Assembly (NCBI GenBank): GCA_963738375.1
Contig: CAVTWL010000004.1
Span: 372,001-436,000, forward strand
Length of the DNA stretch: 64,000 bases
Direction: 5' to 3'
Source: Bog-159 sp963738375
Lineage (GTDB): Bacteria; Acidobacteriota; Terriglobia; Bryobacterales; Bryobacteraceae
The translations under genes and the position numbers were made by a program. The notes under the pieces are model-generated. The model was not told the origin of the DNA and made no database searches. It saw only the letters and a list, made by a program, of their open reading frames with translations. This document shows positions 40,103 to 49,394 of the stretch, piece after piece (the stretch's first letter is position 1; every line of letters starts with the position of its first letter).

Positions 40103-41026
40103 ATGCGAACCGTATTCCTCGGTCTGATGGGAGCCGCCTGGCTCCTCGCCGAAATTCATCACAATGCCGGCAGCACCGAACCGCTACCTCATGAAAAGTA
40201 TATTCACGTGGTCAGCGAGAGCGACTCGCCTGTCCAGCAGACTTATATCAAGAGCAAAGACGGTCTCTACATCGCCGCCGCCATCCGCAAACCGAAAGGC
40301 GGCGGACGCTATCCCGCCATCATCATCTTCCACGGCGCTCCCGGCGGTCGAGGCATGGATCAGCTCGCGGGCTGGTCGCGCGGCGATTGGGGCGGCCCCG
40401 TTTGGGAGCGCTTTCTGCAAGAAGGCTATGTCGTCGCCGTGGCCGACTACCGCGGCGGCAACATGAACTTGATGTCCGCCCCCGCCGCCAACGGTATGAT
40501 CACGTCCATCGACGACGGCCTCGCGGTCATCGACTACATCAAGAACTTGCCCTACGTCGATCCTCAACAAATCAACCTGTACGGCGTTAGCCTCGGCGGA
40601 AATCTGGTGATGAATCTTGTCTCCCGAGTGCCGGTCCACGCCGCCATCGTCGGCGCGCCGGCGGTCATGTGGTTTCTCGGTATCCACATGCCTCCACCGG
40701 GAGTTCCACCCAACCCGGATGCCCTGAAGGATCTTAAGCCCGACCCCGAAGTCTCCCGCGCCAACATCGCACCCATCACCTCTCCCATCTTGATCCTGGT
40801 CGGTACGGCAGACAGGCTGATGCCTACGGCCGTCATGCTGCACGATGCTCTTGCCGCCGCCGGCAAGACCGTCCGCCTCGATATCTACGAAGGCGGCTAT
40901 CACGATTTCTGTCTCGGCCCGCAAGGGCAAAAACGTCCCGATCTCCCGCACGGCGAAGCCTTGTACGATTCCGCGCTCGATGCCTTGGAGAAATCCGTAG
41001 CCTTCCTGGCCGGCAAACTGAAGTAG
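40103..41026 (+). CDS. Secreted alpha/beta hydrolase (dienelactone hydrolase/S9-like)
   Basis: 307 residues with a probable signal peptide (MRTVFLGLMGAAWLLA). The fold is alpha/beta hydrolase: an oxyanion segment PAIIIFHGAPGGRG near residue 75, the nucleophile elbow GVSLGG around residue 160, an acid-bearing strand ILILVGTADRLMP near 230 and the catalytic His in YEGGYHDF near 265. It belongs to the DLH/prolyl oligopeptidase type. The substrate cannot be predicted. It stands alone on the plus strand, convergent with the BlaI-type gene. Confidence 0.88.
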   Translation: MRTVFLGLMGAAWLLAEIHHNAGSTEPLPHEKYIHVVSESDSPVQQTYIKSKDGLYIAAAIRKPKGGGRYPAIIIFHGAPGGRGMDQLAGWSRGDWGGPVWERFLQEGYVVAVADYRGGNMNLMSAPAANGMITSIDDGLAVIDYIKNLPYVDPQQINLYGVSLGGNLVMNLVSRVPVHAAIVGAPAVMWFLGIHMPPPGVPPNPDALKDLKPDPEVSRANIAPITSPILILVGTADRLMPTAVMLHDALAAAGKTVRLDIYEGGYHDFCLGPQGQKRPDLPHGEALYDSALDALEKSVAFLAGKLK

Positions 41027-41043
41027 GCTTTCGCGGCAGCCGG

Positions 41044-41418
41044 CTACAGCAGCACGGGATCGATGTTTTGCGAAGTGAGCGCCGCGTGCGCGGGAGCATT
41101 GCCCCGCAGAAATTGCAGCAGCTCCTGTTCCGAACTGGCGAAGTATGAGTCCAGAAACTCCTGCAGCGCCAGCCGCCGCATGGCATCCCGCGATACCGAC
41201 GGAGCGTAAATGAAAGCGCGTCCCGCTTTGCGCCGAGTCACGCTGCCGCGCCGTGTCAGGCGGTCCAGCACCGTCATCACTGTCGTATACGCCAGAGGAC
41301 GGCTTGCGTGTACCGCTTCTCGCACATCCTTAACCGTGCCTTCCTCCAGTGACCAAAGTGCGTTCAGGCACAACAATTCTAAAGGTGGCGGGATGCCGCG
41401 CGTAGCGGGTCGGCGCAT
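41044..41418 (-). CDS. BlaI/MecI/CopY-family transcriptional repressor
   Basis: 124 residues. The winged helix matches BlaI/MecI: PPPLELLCLNALWSLEEGTVKDVREAV, AYTTVMTVLDRLTRRGSVTRRKAGRAFIYAP. The C-terminal dimerisation part is LQEFLDSYFASSEQELLQFL. BlaI-type repressors are usually released by proteolysis through a BlaR/MecR partner, but none is seen nearby. The ATG overlaps the stop of the upstream HD-domain gene, so the two are translated together. The target is unknown. Confidence 0.9.
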   Translation of the reverse strand: MRRPATRGIPPPLELLCLNALWSLEEGTVKDVREAVHASRPLAYTTVMTVLDRLTRRGSVTRRKAGRAFIYAPSVSRDAMRRLALQEFLDSYFASSEQELLQFLRGNAPAHAALTSQNIDPVLL

Positions 41419-42521
41419 CAGCCCTCTCGCTTCGCCTCCAGCGGATGCAGCGCCTGCAGCAGTTTATCGCCGAATAAAGAACCGCCTCTGGGCTGGGCTT
41501 GGGGTGCGCCGGGTTTAATGGCGGGCGCCTGCGCGGCAGTCGCGGTGGCTGGAGGCGCGGCGTCCGCCAGATACTTCTCTTTCTTCAGCAGCACGCGCTC
41601 GAGCGACGAACTGAAGGTAGTGAAATTCCCAGCTACCTGCCGGTCTTTCTCGATCAGATTCCGAATGCACTCCATCTTCGAGTCCATGTCGTCCAGATAG
41701 TGCAGCAGCACCGCTTCCGCGAACACCGGCACTTTCGGCGACCCGAAGTCCAGTTGGCCATGGTGGCTGATAATCATGTGCTCCACCAGCGTTCGTAGCT
41801 TGGGCGGAAAATCGGGAATGTCGCGCAGCTTGTCGCCCACCATCCGAACTGCGATGAGCATGTGCCCAAGCAACTGGCCTTCGTCGCTGTAGCTGAATCC
41901 GCGCTCGTAGTTCAACTCATAGATCTTGCCTATATCATGCAGAATTGCGCCCGCCAGCAGCAGGTCCACGTCCACCATAGGGTAATGAGCGGCTGTCGCT
42001 CGCGCCAGGTGACACACGGAAAGCACGTGCTCGATCAATCCACCCAGATACGCGTGATGGATCTGCTTCGCCGCCGGCGCGATGCGGTATCGGCGCTCGA
42101 CATCCGTATCGTCGAGCAGCGCCGCAATCAAACGGTGCAGATGGGGATTTCCGATAGAAGCGGCGAAGCCGCGCAACTCCCGCCACATCTCATCCCGGTC
42201 GCGCAGCGAAGAAGGAAAATAGTCGGTGAAGTCGACGTCCCGGTCGTCCAGGCGCTGGATCGTGTGGATCGTCATCTGCGGCCGGTTGTGAAAGATTTGG
42301 ATCAGTCCTTTCACCCTGGCAAAGTCGTCGCGCTCGAAGCTTTCCAGCACTTCGGTCACGTTGTCCCACATTTTGGCGTCCAGTTCGCCGGTCCGGTCGC
42401 CGAGCAGTAGTGACAGGTAAGGGTCGCCCTTCTTCTTTTGCCGGATCTCCTTGGAGCACACCAGGAAGCTGCTGGTGACGATTTGATCTGGCTTCAACTC
42501 ACTTACATAGGGCGATTTCAT
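41418..42521 (-). CDS. HD-domain 3'-5' exoribonuclease, YhaM-like
   Basis: 367 residues. An N-terminal OB fold (residues about 10-95, SSFLVCSKEIRQKKKGDPYLSLLLGDRTGELDAKMWD) precedes an HD phosphohydrolase domain with the metal-binding series H...HD...H..H: YLGGLIEHVLSVCHLA, LLAGAILHDIGKIYEL, LLGHMLIAVR and HMIISHHGQLDFGSP. This is the YhaM exoribonuclease layout. The C-terminus after residue 320 is Pro/Ala-rich. It lies between the SurA-like gene and the BlaI-type gene in a leftward operon. Confidence 0.92.
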   Translation of the reverse strand: MKSPYVSELKPDQIVTSSFLVCSKEIRQKKKGDPYLSLLLGDRTGELDAKMWDNVTEVLESFERDDFARVKGLIQIFHNRPQMTIHTIQRLDDRDVDFTDYFPSSLRDRDEMWRELRGFAASIGNPHLHRLIAALLDDTDVERRYRIAPAAKQIHHAYLGGLIEHVLSVCHLARATAAHYPMVDVDLLLAGAILHDIGKIYELNYERGFSYSDEGQLLGHMLIAVRMVGDKLRDIPDFPPKLRTLVEHMIISHHGQLDFGSPKVPVFAEAVLLHYLDDMDSKMECIRNLIEKDRQVAGNFTTFSSSLERVLLKKEKYLADAAPPATATAAQAPAIKPGAPQAQPRGGSLFGDKLLQALHPLEAKREG

Positions 42522-42527
42522 GAGCCG

Positions 42528-43745
42528 TTACTGCTGTGCCGGCGCTGCCGCTGGCGCGGGAACCGAAGCCGATGTGGGCGTTGCCGCCGCCGGCGTCGCG
42601 GTTTGCGGCACTTTCTTTACCCCCCCAGTCCCGGGAATCGGAACCAGCCACAGCAGTTTCTTGCGCTTCTTGTGCGTCGCCACTTCTTCCTTGGTCACCG
42701 TCTGCGGCTTCAACTGTGCCACATCCCGCCAGGACGTGTCTTTACCCGGCGCGGCGCCGCTGTCCACGTAGCCGGTCTTGATTTCCAGGAACGCTTCCGT
42801 ACGCAGCCTCGTCAGATAGGTCCGCACCTTGGCATTCATCTGCGGCATCATCATCTTGTCGTTGATTTCGCTCTCTACTTCCTCGTAGGATGCCAGCCCT
42901 TTTTCGTACCGCTCCATAATGCGAAGGATCAGAAAACCATTCTGCGTCTTGATCGGGTCCGTAATAAAACCCTTCTTCTCCTTGAAAACGATGTCTTCAA
43001 TGGGTTTCATCAGCTGTCCGCGCTTGAATCCCGGTAATTCACCGTAATTGCGCGCCGTCTCCAGATCGTCCGAATTCGTCGCCGCCAAGTCGCCGAACTT
43101 TTCGCCTTTGCGCGCCCGCGCCGCCAGATCCTTAGCTTTTCTCTCCGCCGCCTCTACCTGCTCGGGAGTTTTTCCCTCCGTAGAAATCAGAATCTGCTGC
43201 AGGAAAACCCGCTCTTCGCGTACGAAGTCGTCTTTGTGCGCCTCGTAATACTTGCGCTTTTCAGGCTCTGGAATATTGATCTTCGAACTGATCTCTTCCC
43301 CGATCACCCGCTGCGTGAGCAGCTGATTCTTTACCTGCGCCTTGAAATCTTCAAACGGCATGCCCATCTGTTCGCGAATGAAATCGTGAAACTTGTCAGG
43401 ATCGGAGATCTTGCTTTGCACCTGCATCGCCGCCAGCCGCTTGGTGATTTCCGCGTTCACGTCGATATTCAGATCCTTCGCTTTTTGTACCAGCAGTAGC
43501 TGATCGATCTGATCGCGCAGCGCATCGGCGGATTTCTCGCGCAAGGCGTCCGCGAGTTTGGGCCCCGCTACGCCCTGTTGGCGAAGTTCCGCCTCCAGTT
43601 CTTGCCGTGTGTGCGCCAGTTCGCCGCGCGTGATGATGTCGCCGTTCACTTTGGCGACAATTTCTTCAACGATATGAACGTCGGCCGCGGCGGCGGCATA
43701 GAAAGGCGCCGCTAAAAGAACGATAAGCCTGCAATACATATACAC
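42528..43745 (-). CDS. SurA-like peptidyl-prolyl cis-trans isomerase
   Basis: 405 residues with a signal peptide (residues about 1-20). The SurA N-domain starts at VEEIVAKVNGDIITRGELAHTRQEL. A parvulin domain covers residues about 185-290 (VFLQQILISTEG, KARKGEKFGDLAATNSDDLETARNYGELPGFKRG, QNGFLILRIMERYEKG). The C-terminus is a Pro/Ala/Thr-rich tail. It probably acts as a periplasmic chaperone for outer-membrane proteins. The next gene begins 6 bp downstream. Confidence 0.9.
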   Translation of the reverse strand: MYMYCRLIVLLAAPFYAAAAADVHIVEEIVAKVNGDIITRGELAHTRQELEAELRQQGVAGPKLADALREKSADALRDQIDQLLLVQKAKDLNIDVNAEITKRLAAMQVQSKISDPDKFHDFIREQMGMPFEDFKAQVKNQLLTQRVIGEEISSKINIPEPEKRKYYEAHKDDFVREERVFLQQILISTEGKTPEQVEAAERKAKDLAARARKGEKFGDLAATNSDDLETARNYGELPGFKRGQLMKPIEDIVFKEKKGFITDPIKTQNGFLILRIMERYEKGLASYEEVESEINDKMMMPQMNAKVRTYLTRLRTEAFLEIKTGYVDSGAAPGKDTSWRDVAQLKPQTVTKEEVATHKKRKKLLWLVPIPGTGGVKKVPQTATPAAATPTSASVPAPAAAPAQQ

Positions 43746-43760
43746 GCCATTTTAGCATTC

Positions 43761-44705
43761 TCAGGCGCGAGCCGATTCCACGCGATTGCGGCCATAGTGC
43801 TTGGCGCGATACAGTGCGGCATCCGCTTCACGCACCAGGTCGTCCGCGTGCGGAACCGCCGGAGGAGCCGCGCAGGCCGCTCCCAGGCTGCAGGTCAGGC
43901 GAATCTCCGAATCGCCGGCGCGAAAACATTCCCTGCTGATCGCGTCGCGAATTCGTTCCGCCAGAGCCACGCCCATCGGCAGTTCGCATCCCGGCAAAAC
44001 CATCAGAAATTCTTCGCCGCCGTACCGCCCCACCGCGTCGTAGCTGCGCACCGCCGCCCGCATCCGCGCCGCCGCCTGCCGTAGCACGGCGTCTCCCGCC
44101 ATGTGCCCGAATTGATCGTTCACCGGCTTAAACCCGTCCAGATCCGCCATTAATACGATCAGCGGCTCGCCGCTGCGGCTCGACCGTGCCAGTTCGTTGC
44201 GCAGAATGTCGAAGATCGAGCTGCGATTCCACAAGCCCGTCAACCCGTCACGCGTGGCCTGCTCTCTGAGCGCCTCGCGGGCCTCCACCAGTTCCTGTTG
44301 CAGGGCCAGCACCCGCCGCCCAGCCCGCAACCGCGCACGCAGCTCATCCACCTGAAAGGGCTTTACGATGTAATCGTCCGCGCCGGATTCGATCCCGATC
44401 ACGACGTCTTCCAAATCCGCGCGCACGCTCATCAGCAGCATATAAACGTAACGGTCCCGGACCGATGCGCGTACCTGCCGGCAAATCTCGGCGCCTTCCA
44501 TGCCTGGCATCATCCAGTCAAGGAGCGCCAGCCGCGGCCCATTTTCCTGGCGTAAAATATCCCACGCCTTCTGGCCGTCCTCCACCACCGTCGCGTCATA
44601 GTCCCATTCACGCAGCATCCTTCGCAACATGTCGCGAAACACGGGGCTGTCGTCGGCGAGAAGGATTTGTGGTCGAGCACTTTCAAGCGCGGCGGATTGT
44701 GGCAT
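43761..44705 (-). CDS. Response regulator with diguanylate cyclase (REC-GGDEF)
   Basis: 314 residues. The receiver (1-125) has DDSPVFRDML, acceptor Asp in ALLDWMMPG and IVKPF. The GGDEF domain has YGGEEFLMVLPG, an intact GGEEF active site, and the inhibitory I-site RSYD exactly five residues before it. It should make cyclic di-GMP and be product-inhibited. A coiled segment (LALQQELVEAREALREQ) joins the domains, a layout like PleD/WspR. No partner kinase is adjacent. Confidence 0.93.
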   Translation of the reverse strand: MPQSAALESARPQILLADDSPVFRDMLRRMLREWDYDATVVEDGQKAWDILRQENGPRLALLDWMMPGMEGAEICRQVRASVRDRYVYMLLMSVRADLEDVVIGIESGADDYIVKPFQVDELRARLRAGRRVLALQQELVEAREALREQATRDGLTGLWNRSSIFDILRNELARSSRSGEPLIVLMADLDGFKPVNDQFGHMAGDAVLRQAAARMRAAVRSYDAVGRYGGEEFLMVLPGCELPMGVALAERIRDAISRECFRAGDSEIRLTCSLGAACAAPPAVPHADDLVREADAALYRAKHYGRNRVESARA

Positions 44706-45144
44706 CTAACCGCCCTCATTATAGCGCCTTGGCGTTTTAGTAATCTGCCGTTTGTAACCACTGCGACTGTGGTTAGTCCCGTTATCGCGGGTGCAGGTCA
44801 ATCGGCCATTCGTCGATGCACCCTTACCAGCGCTGCAAATTCGATCGTCTTACCAGTAACGTCGGGTTAACCAATGCCAGGCCCCGTAACTTATTAGTTG
44901 TGCCCCGCCGGCTTGTTACCCGGCGGCCGCGTCGGACAAACTGCGGTTACGATGCCGCCACGAATCAGATCCTCATGATGGGCTGAGAAAACGGCGACGC
45001 AGTCTGTTGGGAACTCAGCCACGCGAATGGATTGTAGCTGGCCCCGCGGCGCCGTCGAATGTGCTTCGCGTCCCATACTGTGCTTCCGCTGGTTGTTTCG
45101 GCTGGCCGGAGTATACGTTGCGCCCTCCGCGTTAAGCTGGTGGA
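44706..45144. other. Intergenic stretch with two hairpins and no clear gene
   Basis: A 439 bp gap between the diguanylate cyclase and the AlaX-like gene. Hairpins: AACCAC/GTGGTT near 44,757-44,776 and CCGCCGG/CCGGCGG at 44,905-44,926, neither followed by a convincing T-run. A 60-codon leftward frame at 44,894-45,076 exists but shows no family signature. The region must hold the divergent promoters of the two flanking genes. Confidence 0.5.
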
Positions 45145-46312
45145 GTGACCGAACGCCTCTACTACACCGATTCCTACCACCGGGAGTTTCGAGCCCGCAT
45201 CACTGACCGTTCCGCCGACGGCCGCCGCCTCTATCTCAACCGCACCGCCTTCTATCCAACCTCCGGCGGTCAGCCTTTCGACACTGGCTCAATCAATGGC
45301 GTCGAAGTAATTGGCGTGGAAGATGAGGACGACCGCATCGCGCACCTGGTCGCCGGGCCGGTTGCCGCCGATGACGTAGCCTGCCATGTCGATTGGCAGC
45401 GCCGCTTCGATCATATGCAGCAGCACAGCGGCCAACACCTCCTATCCGCGATATTCATCGAGCTGTTCGGCATTCCGACCGTCAGCTTTCACCTCGGTGC
45501 AGGAAACCTCCACCATCGACTTGCAAACGGCATCGCTCGAAACAGCCCGCGTCCTAGCCGCCGAGTCGCGCGCCAACCAAGCGGTTTTCGAAAATCTTCC
45601 ACTGACCGTCACCTTTGCCGACGCGGCCGAGACGAGCGATCTGCGCAGGCCCTCATCGCGCGAAGGCACGCTGCGCATCGTATCCATCACCGGACTCGAC
45701 CGTAGCGCCTGTGGCGGAACGCACGTGTCGCATACTGGAGAAATCGGTCCCATCCTCATCCGCAAGCGGGAAAAAATCCGCCAGACCATGCGCGTCGAGT
45801 TCCTCTGTGGCAACCGAGCCGTTGTCCGCGCGCGCGCCGATTTCGTCGCTCTCTCCCGTATTGCGCAGTTGGTGTCGGGCACCCTCGATGAAACGCCGGA
45901 CATAGTCGCCGCTCAGTTGGAACTGGCCCGCGCCGCAGCAAAAGCGCGCCGCAAACAGGAGGACGAACTGGCGCAGTACCGGGGCAGGGAACTCTACGCC
46001 GCCGCGCCACCCGACTCCGCCGGAGTCCGCCGCGCGCTGGAGCGTTCGCCATCCGGCGACCTGGAAGATCTGCGCGCCCTTGCGCAAAGCTTCACCGCCC
46101 GGGAAAAGGCCGTGTTTATCGCTACCATTGACGATCCGCCCGCCGTCCTGCTGGCCGTATCAGGGGACAGCGCTGTCGATGCCGGACGCATCTTGAAAGA
46201 AGCGCTCACTGAAGTGGGCGGCCGCGGCGGAGGCACTCGCCGTATGGCACAGGGAAGCCTGCCCAGCCGCGACGCGCTCGACCGGGTGCTGGGGCGGCTC
46301 AAAACACTTTGA
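45145..46312 (+). pseudogene. AlaX-like alanyl-tRNA editing protein, frameshifted
   Basis: About 389 residues when joined. The first frame (GTG 45,145) has YPTSGGQPFDTGSI and the zinc-ligand signature HMQQHSGQHLLSA of AlaRS editing domains. A shift near 45,510 leads into STIDLQTASLE, then the second zinc signature CGGTHVSHTGEIGPI and a C-terminal DHHA1-like domain ending GGRGGGTRRMAQGSL. There is no catalytic AlaRS module, so this is a free-standing trans-editing factor that hydrolyses Ser- or Gly-tRNA-Ala. One base is gained or lost between the two zinc motifs. Confidence 0.87.
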
Positions 46313-47333
46313 TGCGCAGAAATTTTCGCGGATCGGCGCGAAACTCTTTCATCGTGGTTTCCAGTTCCCGCATTTTCCCATTCAGCGATTCGTAGGTCTG
46401 AGCGTTGGAGATCATCTGCCCCATGCTTCCCTCGCCGGAGGCCAGCGAGTCCACATTCCCAATCCATCCCGCCAGCATCTTGTTCCACGCCGTATACTGC
46501 TCGTCGCTGGTTAGGAATTCGCCGCCGCTACCCTTGCCGGCATTCAGATCTCCAATCGTCTTTCGAATCTGCGCCAATTGATCGCGAATCTGGTCGTATT
46601 GGGCGGTATTGCGGAAAAGCGGATTCGCCTGCACCTGAGCCAGCTTGTCGTCCAATTGTTTGAACGATGCCAGCACGCTGTCGTGCATGGTGGTTCGATA
46701 CATCGCCTGGCCTAGTTCCGTCTGAACCCCGGTAGCCACGTGCATCTGTTTTTCCAGCTTCTGGACGCCATCCAGAAACTGCCGATATAGATCGTCATTC
46801 ACTATGAATTGGGCTAGCGGACCCTTGCCGTCCTGCATATCCGCCAGAATTCCGTCAATAGTGCGCAATTGCTGGTCAAACTGCCGCAGGTCGATATTTT
46901 GCATCATGGATGAGGGCGGAGGGAATCGCAGCGTGCCGTTGGCCCGCACATGTTGCGGGCTTTTGCCCATGGTGATGTCGACATAAACGTCACCCAACAT
47001 GTTCGCGCTGTCCAGGCTGGTCGTAGAATCGTCCGGGATGTAGGGCAAAAACGTGTCCTCCACCTCCATCCGCACTTCCACGATGCGATTCGGATCCTTG
47101 GCGTGTGAAAGGTTGACCGCTTTAACCAAACCGACCTTCACGCCGTTTAACTGCACGTCGGCGCCCGGATCCAATCCCGTCGAATCCGGAATGTAGGTGG
47201 TCAGGTAGGCTTTTGGTTTCAACCACGTTCCGCCGCTCAGCAAATAAACCAGCACTGTCAGGACCGCGATGGCGGAAATCACCACCGTCGCAATCCGAAC
47301 CTTTGCCCATCGCAGCTTGTTGTTGCGTCGCAT
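46299..47333 (-). CDS. MCE/MlaD-family lipid transport protein
   Basis: 344 residues. One N-terminal membrane helix (residues about 14-32) is followed by an MCE domain (YIPDSTGLDPGADVQLNGVKVGLVKAVNL, DDSTTSLDSANMLGDVYVDIT). The rest is long helix with LREFD-like heptads and coiled coils. MlaD-type proteins bind phospholipid in the periplasm as part of an ABC importer, but no mlaE/mlaF genes are adjacent. The end overlaps the convergent AlaX-like gene by 14 bp. Confidence 0.9.
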   Translation of the reverse strand: MRRNNKLRWAKVRIATVVISAIAVLTVLVYLLSGGTWLKPKAYLTTYIPDSTGLDPGADVQLNGVKVGLVKAVNLSHAKDPNRIVEVRMEVEDTFLPYIPDDSTTSLDSANMLGDVYVDITMGKSPQHVRANGTLRFPPPSSMMQNIDLRQFDQQLRTIDGILADMQDGKGPLAQFIVNDDLYRQFLDGVQKLEKQMHVATGVQTELGQAMYRTTMHDSVLASFKQLDDKLAQVQANPLFRNTAQYDQIRDQLAQIRKTIGDLNAGKGSGGEFLTSDEQYTAWNKMLAGWIGNVDSLASGEGSMGQMISNAQTYESLNGKMRELETTMKEFRADPRKFLRIKVF

Positions 47334-47483
47334 CCTTCTGTTTCGATTGTAGCGTGGGCTAGTGTGGCGAGAGGGCGCGGTCTAACCCCTAATCCTTGAG
47401 GTGTGTCATCCGCGACGCAGCCGCCAGAGTCTCCCTACCAGGTTTGAATTAGTACCGAATGTTCTCGTAATTTTTGAGAAATT

Positions 47484-47513
47484 CATGGAATTGCAGCTCT
47501 ACTCGTATAAAAT
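47484..47513 (+). promoter_or_regulatory. Putative promoter of the receiver-like gene
   Basis: A TATAAAAT box at 47,506-47,513 stands out in an A/T-rich stretch. A weak -35 (TTCATG, about 47,482-47,488) lies about 17-18 bp upstream. It precedes the downstream gene by about 60 bp. Only the -10 is persuasive. Confidence 0.35.
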
Positions 47514-47560
47514 AATGAATGTACAAACTAACAACCGCCTTGTCGCCGGTTCACTAGCCT

Positions 47561-47566
47561 AGGAGG
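47561..47566 (+). promoter_or_regulatory. Strong ribosome binding site of the receiver-like gene
   Basis: AGGAGG lies 8 nt before ATG 47,575. It fixes the start and suggests efficient translation. Confidence 0.75.
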
Positions 47567-47574
47567 TTAGCCCA

Positions 47575-48015
47575 ATGGCAAGCGAAGACAGTCACACAAC
47601 TTCCCAGGGCCGCGTGGAATTGCTGTTGATCAGTCCGTTCGACGAGGATCATCAACGCCTACGCGACATCCTGAAGCATTCCAATTGGCGGCAGCACGAT
47701 GCCTCTTCGCAATCGGAGGCATTTGCTTTTTTGCAGGGCAACGTCACGCCGGTTGCCATCTGCGAAAGCGAACTGCCAGACGGCACCTGGCAGGAGGTGC
47801 TTTGCCGTTTCTCCGCCATGCAGCGTCCGCCCATGCTGGTGGTTACTTCCCGCATGGCCGACGATCGCTTGTGGTCGGAAGCCCTCAACCTGGGGGCTTA
47901 TAACGTGCTGGCCAAGCCCTTGAACATGCGGGAAGTCTTTCACGTGGGCAGCCTCGCCTGCATGGCATGGAAACAGCGGTGGGAGAAGCCCAAAGGTTTG
48001 GCGCGCAGCGCTTAG
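47575..48015 (+). CDS. Receiver-like protein with Glu at the phospho-acceptor site
   Basis: 146 residues with the receiver-fold pattern: LLLISPFDEDHQRLRDIL for strand 1/helix 1, VAICESELPDGTW where receivers have VIxCDxxLPDG, MLVVTSRMADD for strand 4 and GAYNVLAKPLNMREV with the conserved Lys. The acceptor Asp is therefore Glu, which can mimic a phosphorylated state. No output domain follows. It stands alone with its own promoter and a strong ribosome site. It may be a constitutively active or phosphate-independent adaptor. Confidence 0.85.
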   Translation: MASEDSHTTSQGRVELLLISPFDEDHQRLRDILKHSNWRQHDASSQSEAFAFLQGNVTPVAICESELPDGTWQEVLCRFSAMQRPPMLVVTSRMADDRLWSEALNLGAYNVLAKPLNMREVFHVGSLACMAWKQRWEKPKGLARSA

Positions 48016-49394
48016 CGCGAGTGCCGCGCCAGCTTGATTACCTCTCCGTAGCCTTCTTTATCGAAGGGCGGGCATCCCGTGGGGAATTGCCCTAACGGAT
48101 GATTCTTCTGCCGCATTAAGTAAGTGCAGTAAGTAAGCGTCTTGCAGCAGCGCCGTTCATCCAGCGTGCCGCGCTCCAGGGCGTCGCGCGCGAAATCCGG
48201 ATAAGCGAGCGCCCCCCGCCCAAGGCCCATAAACCGTATGTTCCCAGCCGCGATATGGGCAGCTCCGGCATTGATGGCGTACTTCTGCAGCCAGCTGTAC
48301 CCCGTCCCTACCATCGGCAAATCCGGAAAGGCATGCTGCAACTCGCTAGCAATACGGAAGTGACGCTCGACTCCTAACAGCGGATGCTCCGGCTGTTCGT
48401 AATTGCCCTCGTCCGGCTTCTCAAAAGGACGGCCGATATGCGGGTTGTAATAAGGCGATCCCAGCGAAATATTCAGCAACTCCACGCCACAATCGCGGAG
48501 AAGTCCGATCGCCTGCTTGCCCTCACCCAAATCCTCGCGCAGGGGGTTCGCCGCGTCCACGCCCCACCCGTAGGGATACGGCGTGTCTACCTCACATCCG
48601 AAGGGCACCCCGTCAAACGCATTCATCCGGATCGTAATCGTTAGCCGAAGTCCGTAAGACGCTCGCACCTTCCCGATTACATTCCGGATGAACCGCAGCC
48701 GGTTTGCGAGGGGACCGCCGTAATTGCCGTCCCTCGTTTTGGCTCCCAGTAACTCGCTCAGTAGGTACCCGTGTACTGCTTTGATATCGATCGCCGTGAA
48801 ACCGGCCTCCAGCGCCAGACCCGCCGCGCTGACATAATCGTCTTCCAGGCGCTCCAGTTGATCGTCCGTGATGACCGGATAGTCGGCTGCCGTCTCCGTC
48901 TTCCGGTCAATGTAAGGATTGTGGTACGCGATGATCTTTCGAGGCACGCTATAACGGCCCGAATGAGTCAACTGCGCGGGCATGAGCAGATCGTCCGTCG
49001 TGCCCCACTGTTCGCGATGCACTGCGCGAATGCGGTCAACGAGCCGCGCGAATTCCCCAACGTTCTGCCGAGTAATCCAGAGTTGTCGGGTATTCGCCCG
49101 TCCGTCCGCGCGCACGGCGGTAGCTTCAAACCAGATGAGCTTGGCCCCGCCCCGCGCAAAACGCTCGTACCGTCGCCAGGTCAGTTCGCCCGGCGCTCCG
49201 TCCAGCGTGCCGTCGCACCCTTCCATCGGCTGAATGGCGATGGAGTTACCGACAGTCATCGCGCCGACGCGCACCGGCCGCGCGAGAATCCGCCGCACCT
49301 CGTCCGGATTCTCGACAAACCGTACGTGCTTGGCGCCGGTTTCTTCAGCCGCGCGCTGCAATTCTGCCAGAGTCTTGTAGACGAAGTGTTTCAT
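48012..49394 (-). CDS. Old-yellow-enzyme family NADH:flavin oxidoreductase
   Basis: 460 residues. The FMN-binding TIM barrel of the OYE family is recognised from IAIQPMEGCDGTLDGAPGELTWRRYERFARGGAKLIWFEATAV, MPAQLTHSGRYSVP (substrate-binding region), FTAIDIKAVHGYLLSELLGAKTRDGNYGG and the phosphate-binding end IRFMGLGRGALAYPDFARDAL. A C-terminal Cys pair (CCKTLTYCTYL) resembles the 4Fe-4S cluster region of 2,4-dienoyl-CoA reductase-like members but is incomplete. The ATG lies inside the end of the MFS gene, so the two are probably one operon and may handle one compound. Confidence 0.87.
   Translation of the reverse strand: MKHFVYKTLAELQRAAEETGAKHVRFVENPDEVRRILARPVRVGAMTVGNSIAIQPMEGCDGTLDGAPGELTWRRYERFARGGAKLIWFEATAVRADGRANTRQLWITRQNVGEFARLVDRIRAVHREQWGTTDDLLMPAQLTHSGRYSVPRKIIAYHNPYIDRKTETAADYPVITDDQLERLEDDYVSAAGLALEAGFTAIDIKAVHGYLLSELLGAKTRDGNYGGPLANRLRFIRNVIGKVRASYGLRLTITIRMNAFDGVPFGCEVDTPYPYGWGVDAANPLREDLGEGKQAIGLLRDCGVELLNISLGSPYYNPHIGRPFEKPDEGNYEQPEHPLLGVERHFRIASELQHAFPDLPMVGTGYSWLQKYAINAGAAHIAAGNIRFMGLGRGALAYPDFARDALERGTLDERRCCKTLTYCTYLMRQKNHPLGQFPTGCPPFDKEGYGEVIKLARHSR

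Noticed and set aside
44894..45076. 60-codon leftward frame between the diguanylate cyclase and AlaX-like genes
   Set aside because: Natural-looking in part, but no family, no clear ribosome site and it spans a hairpin; left as unannotated intergenic DNA.
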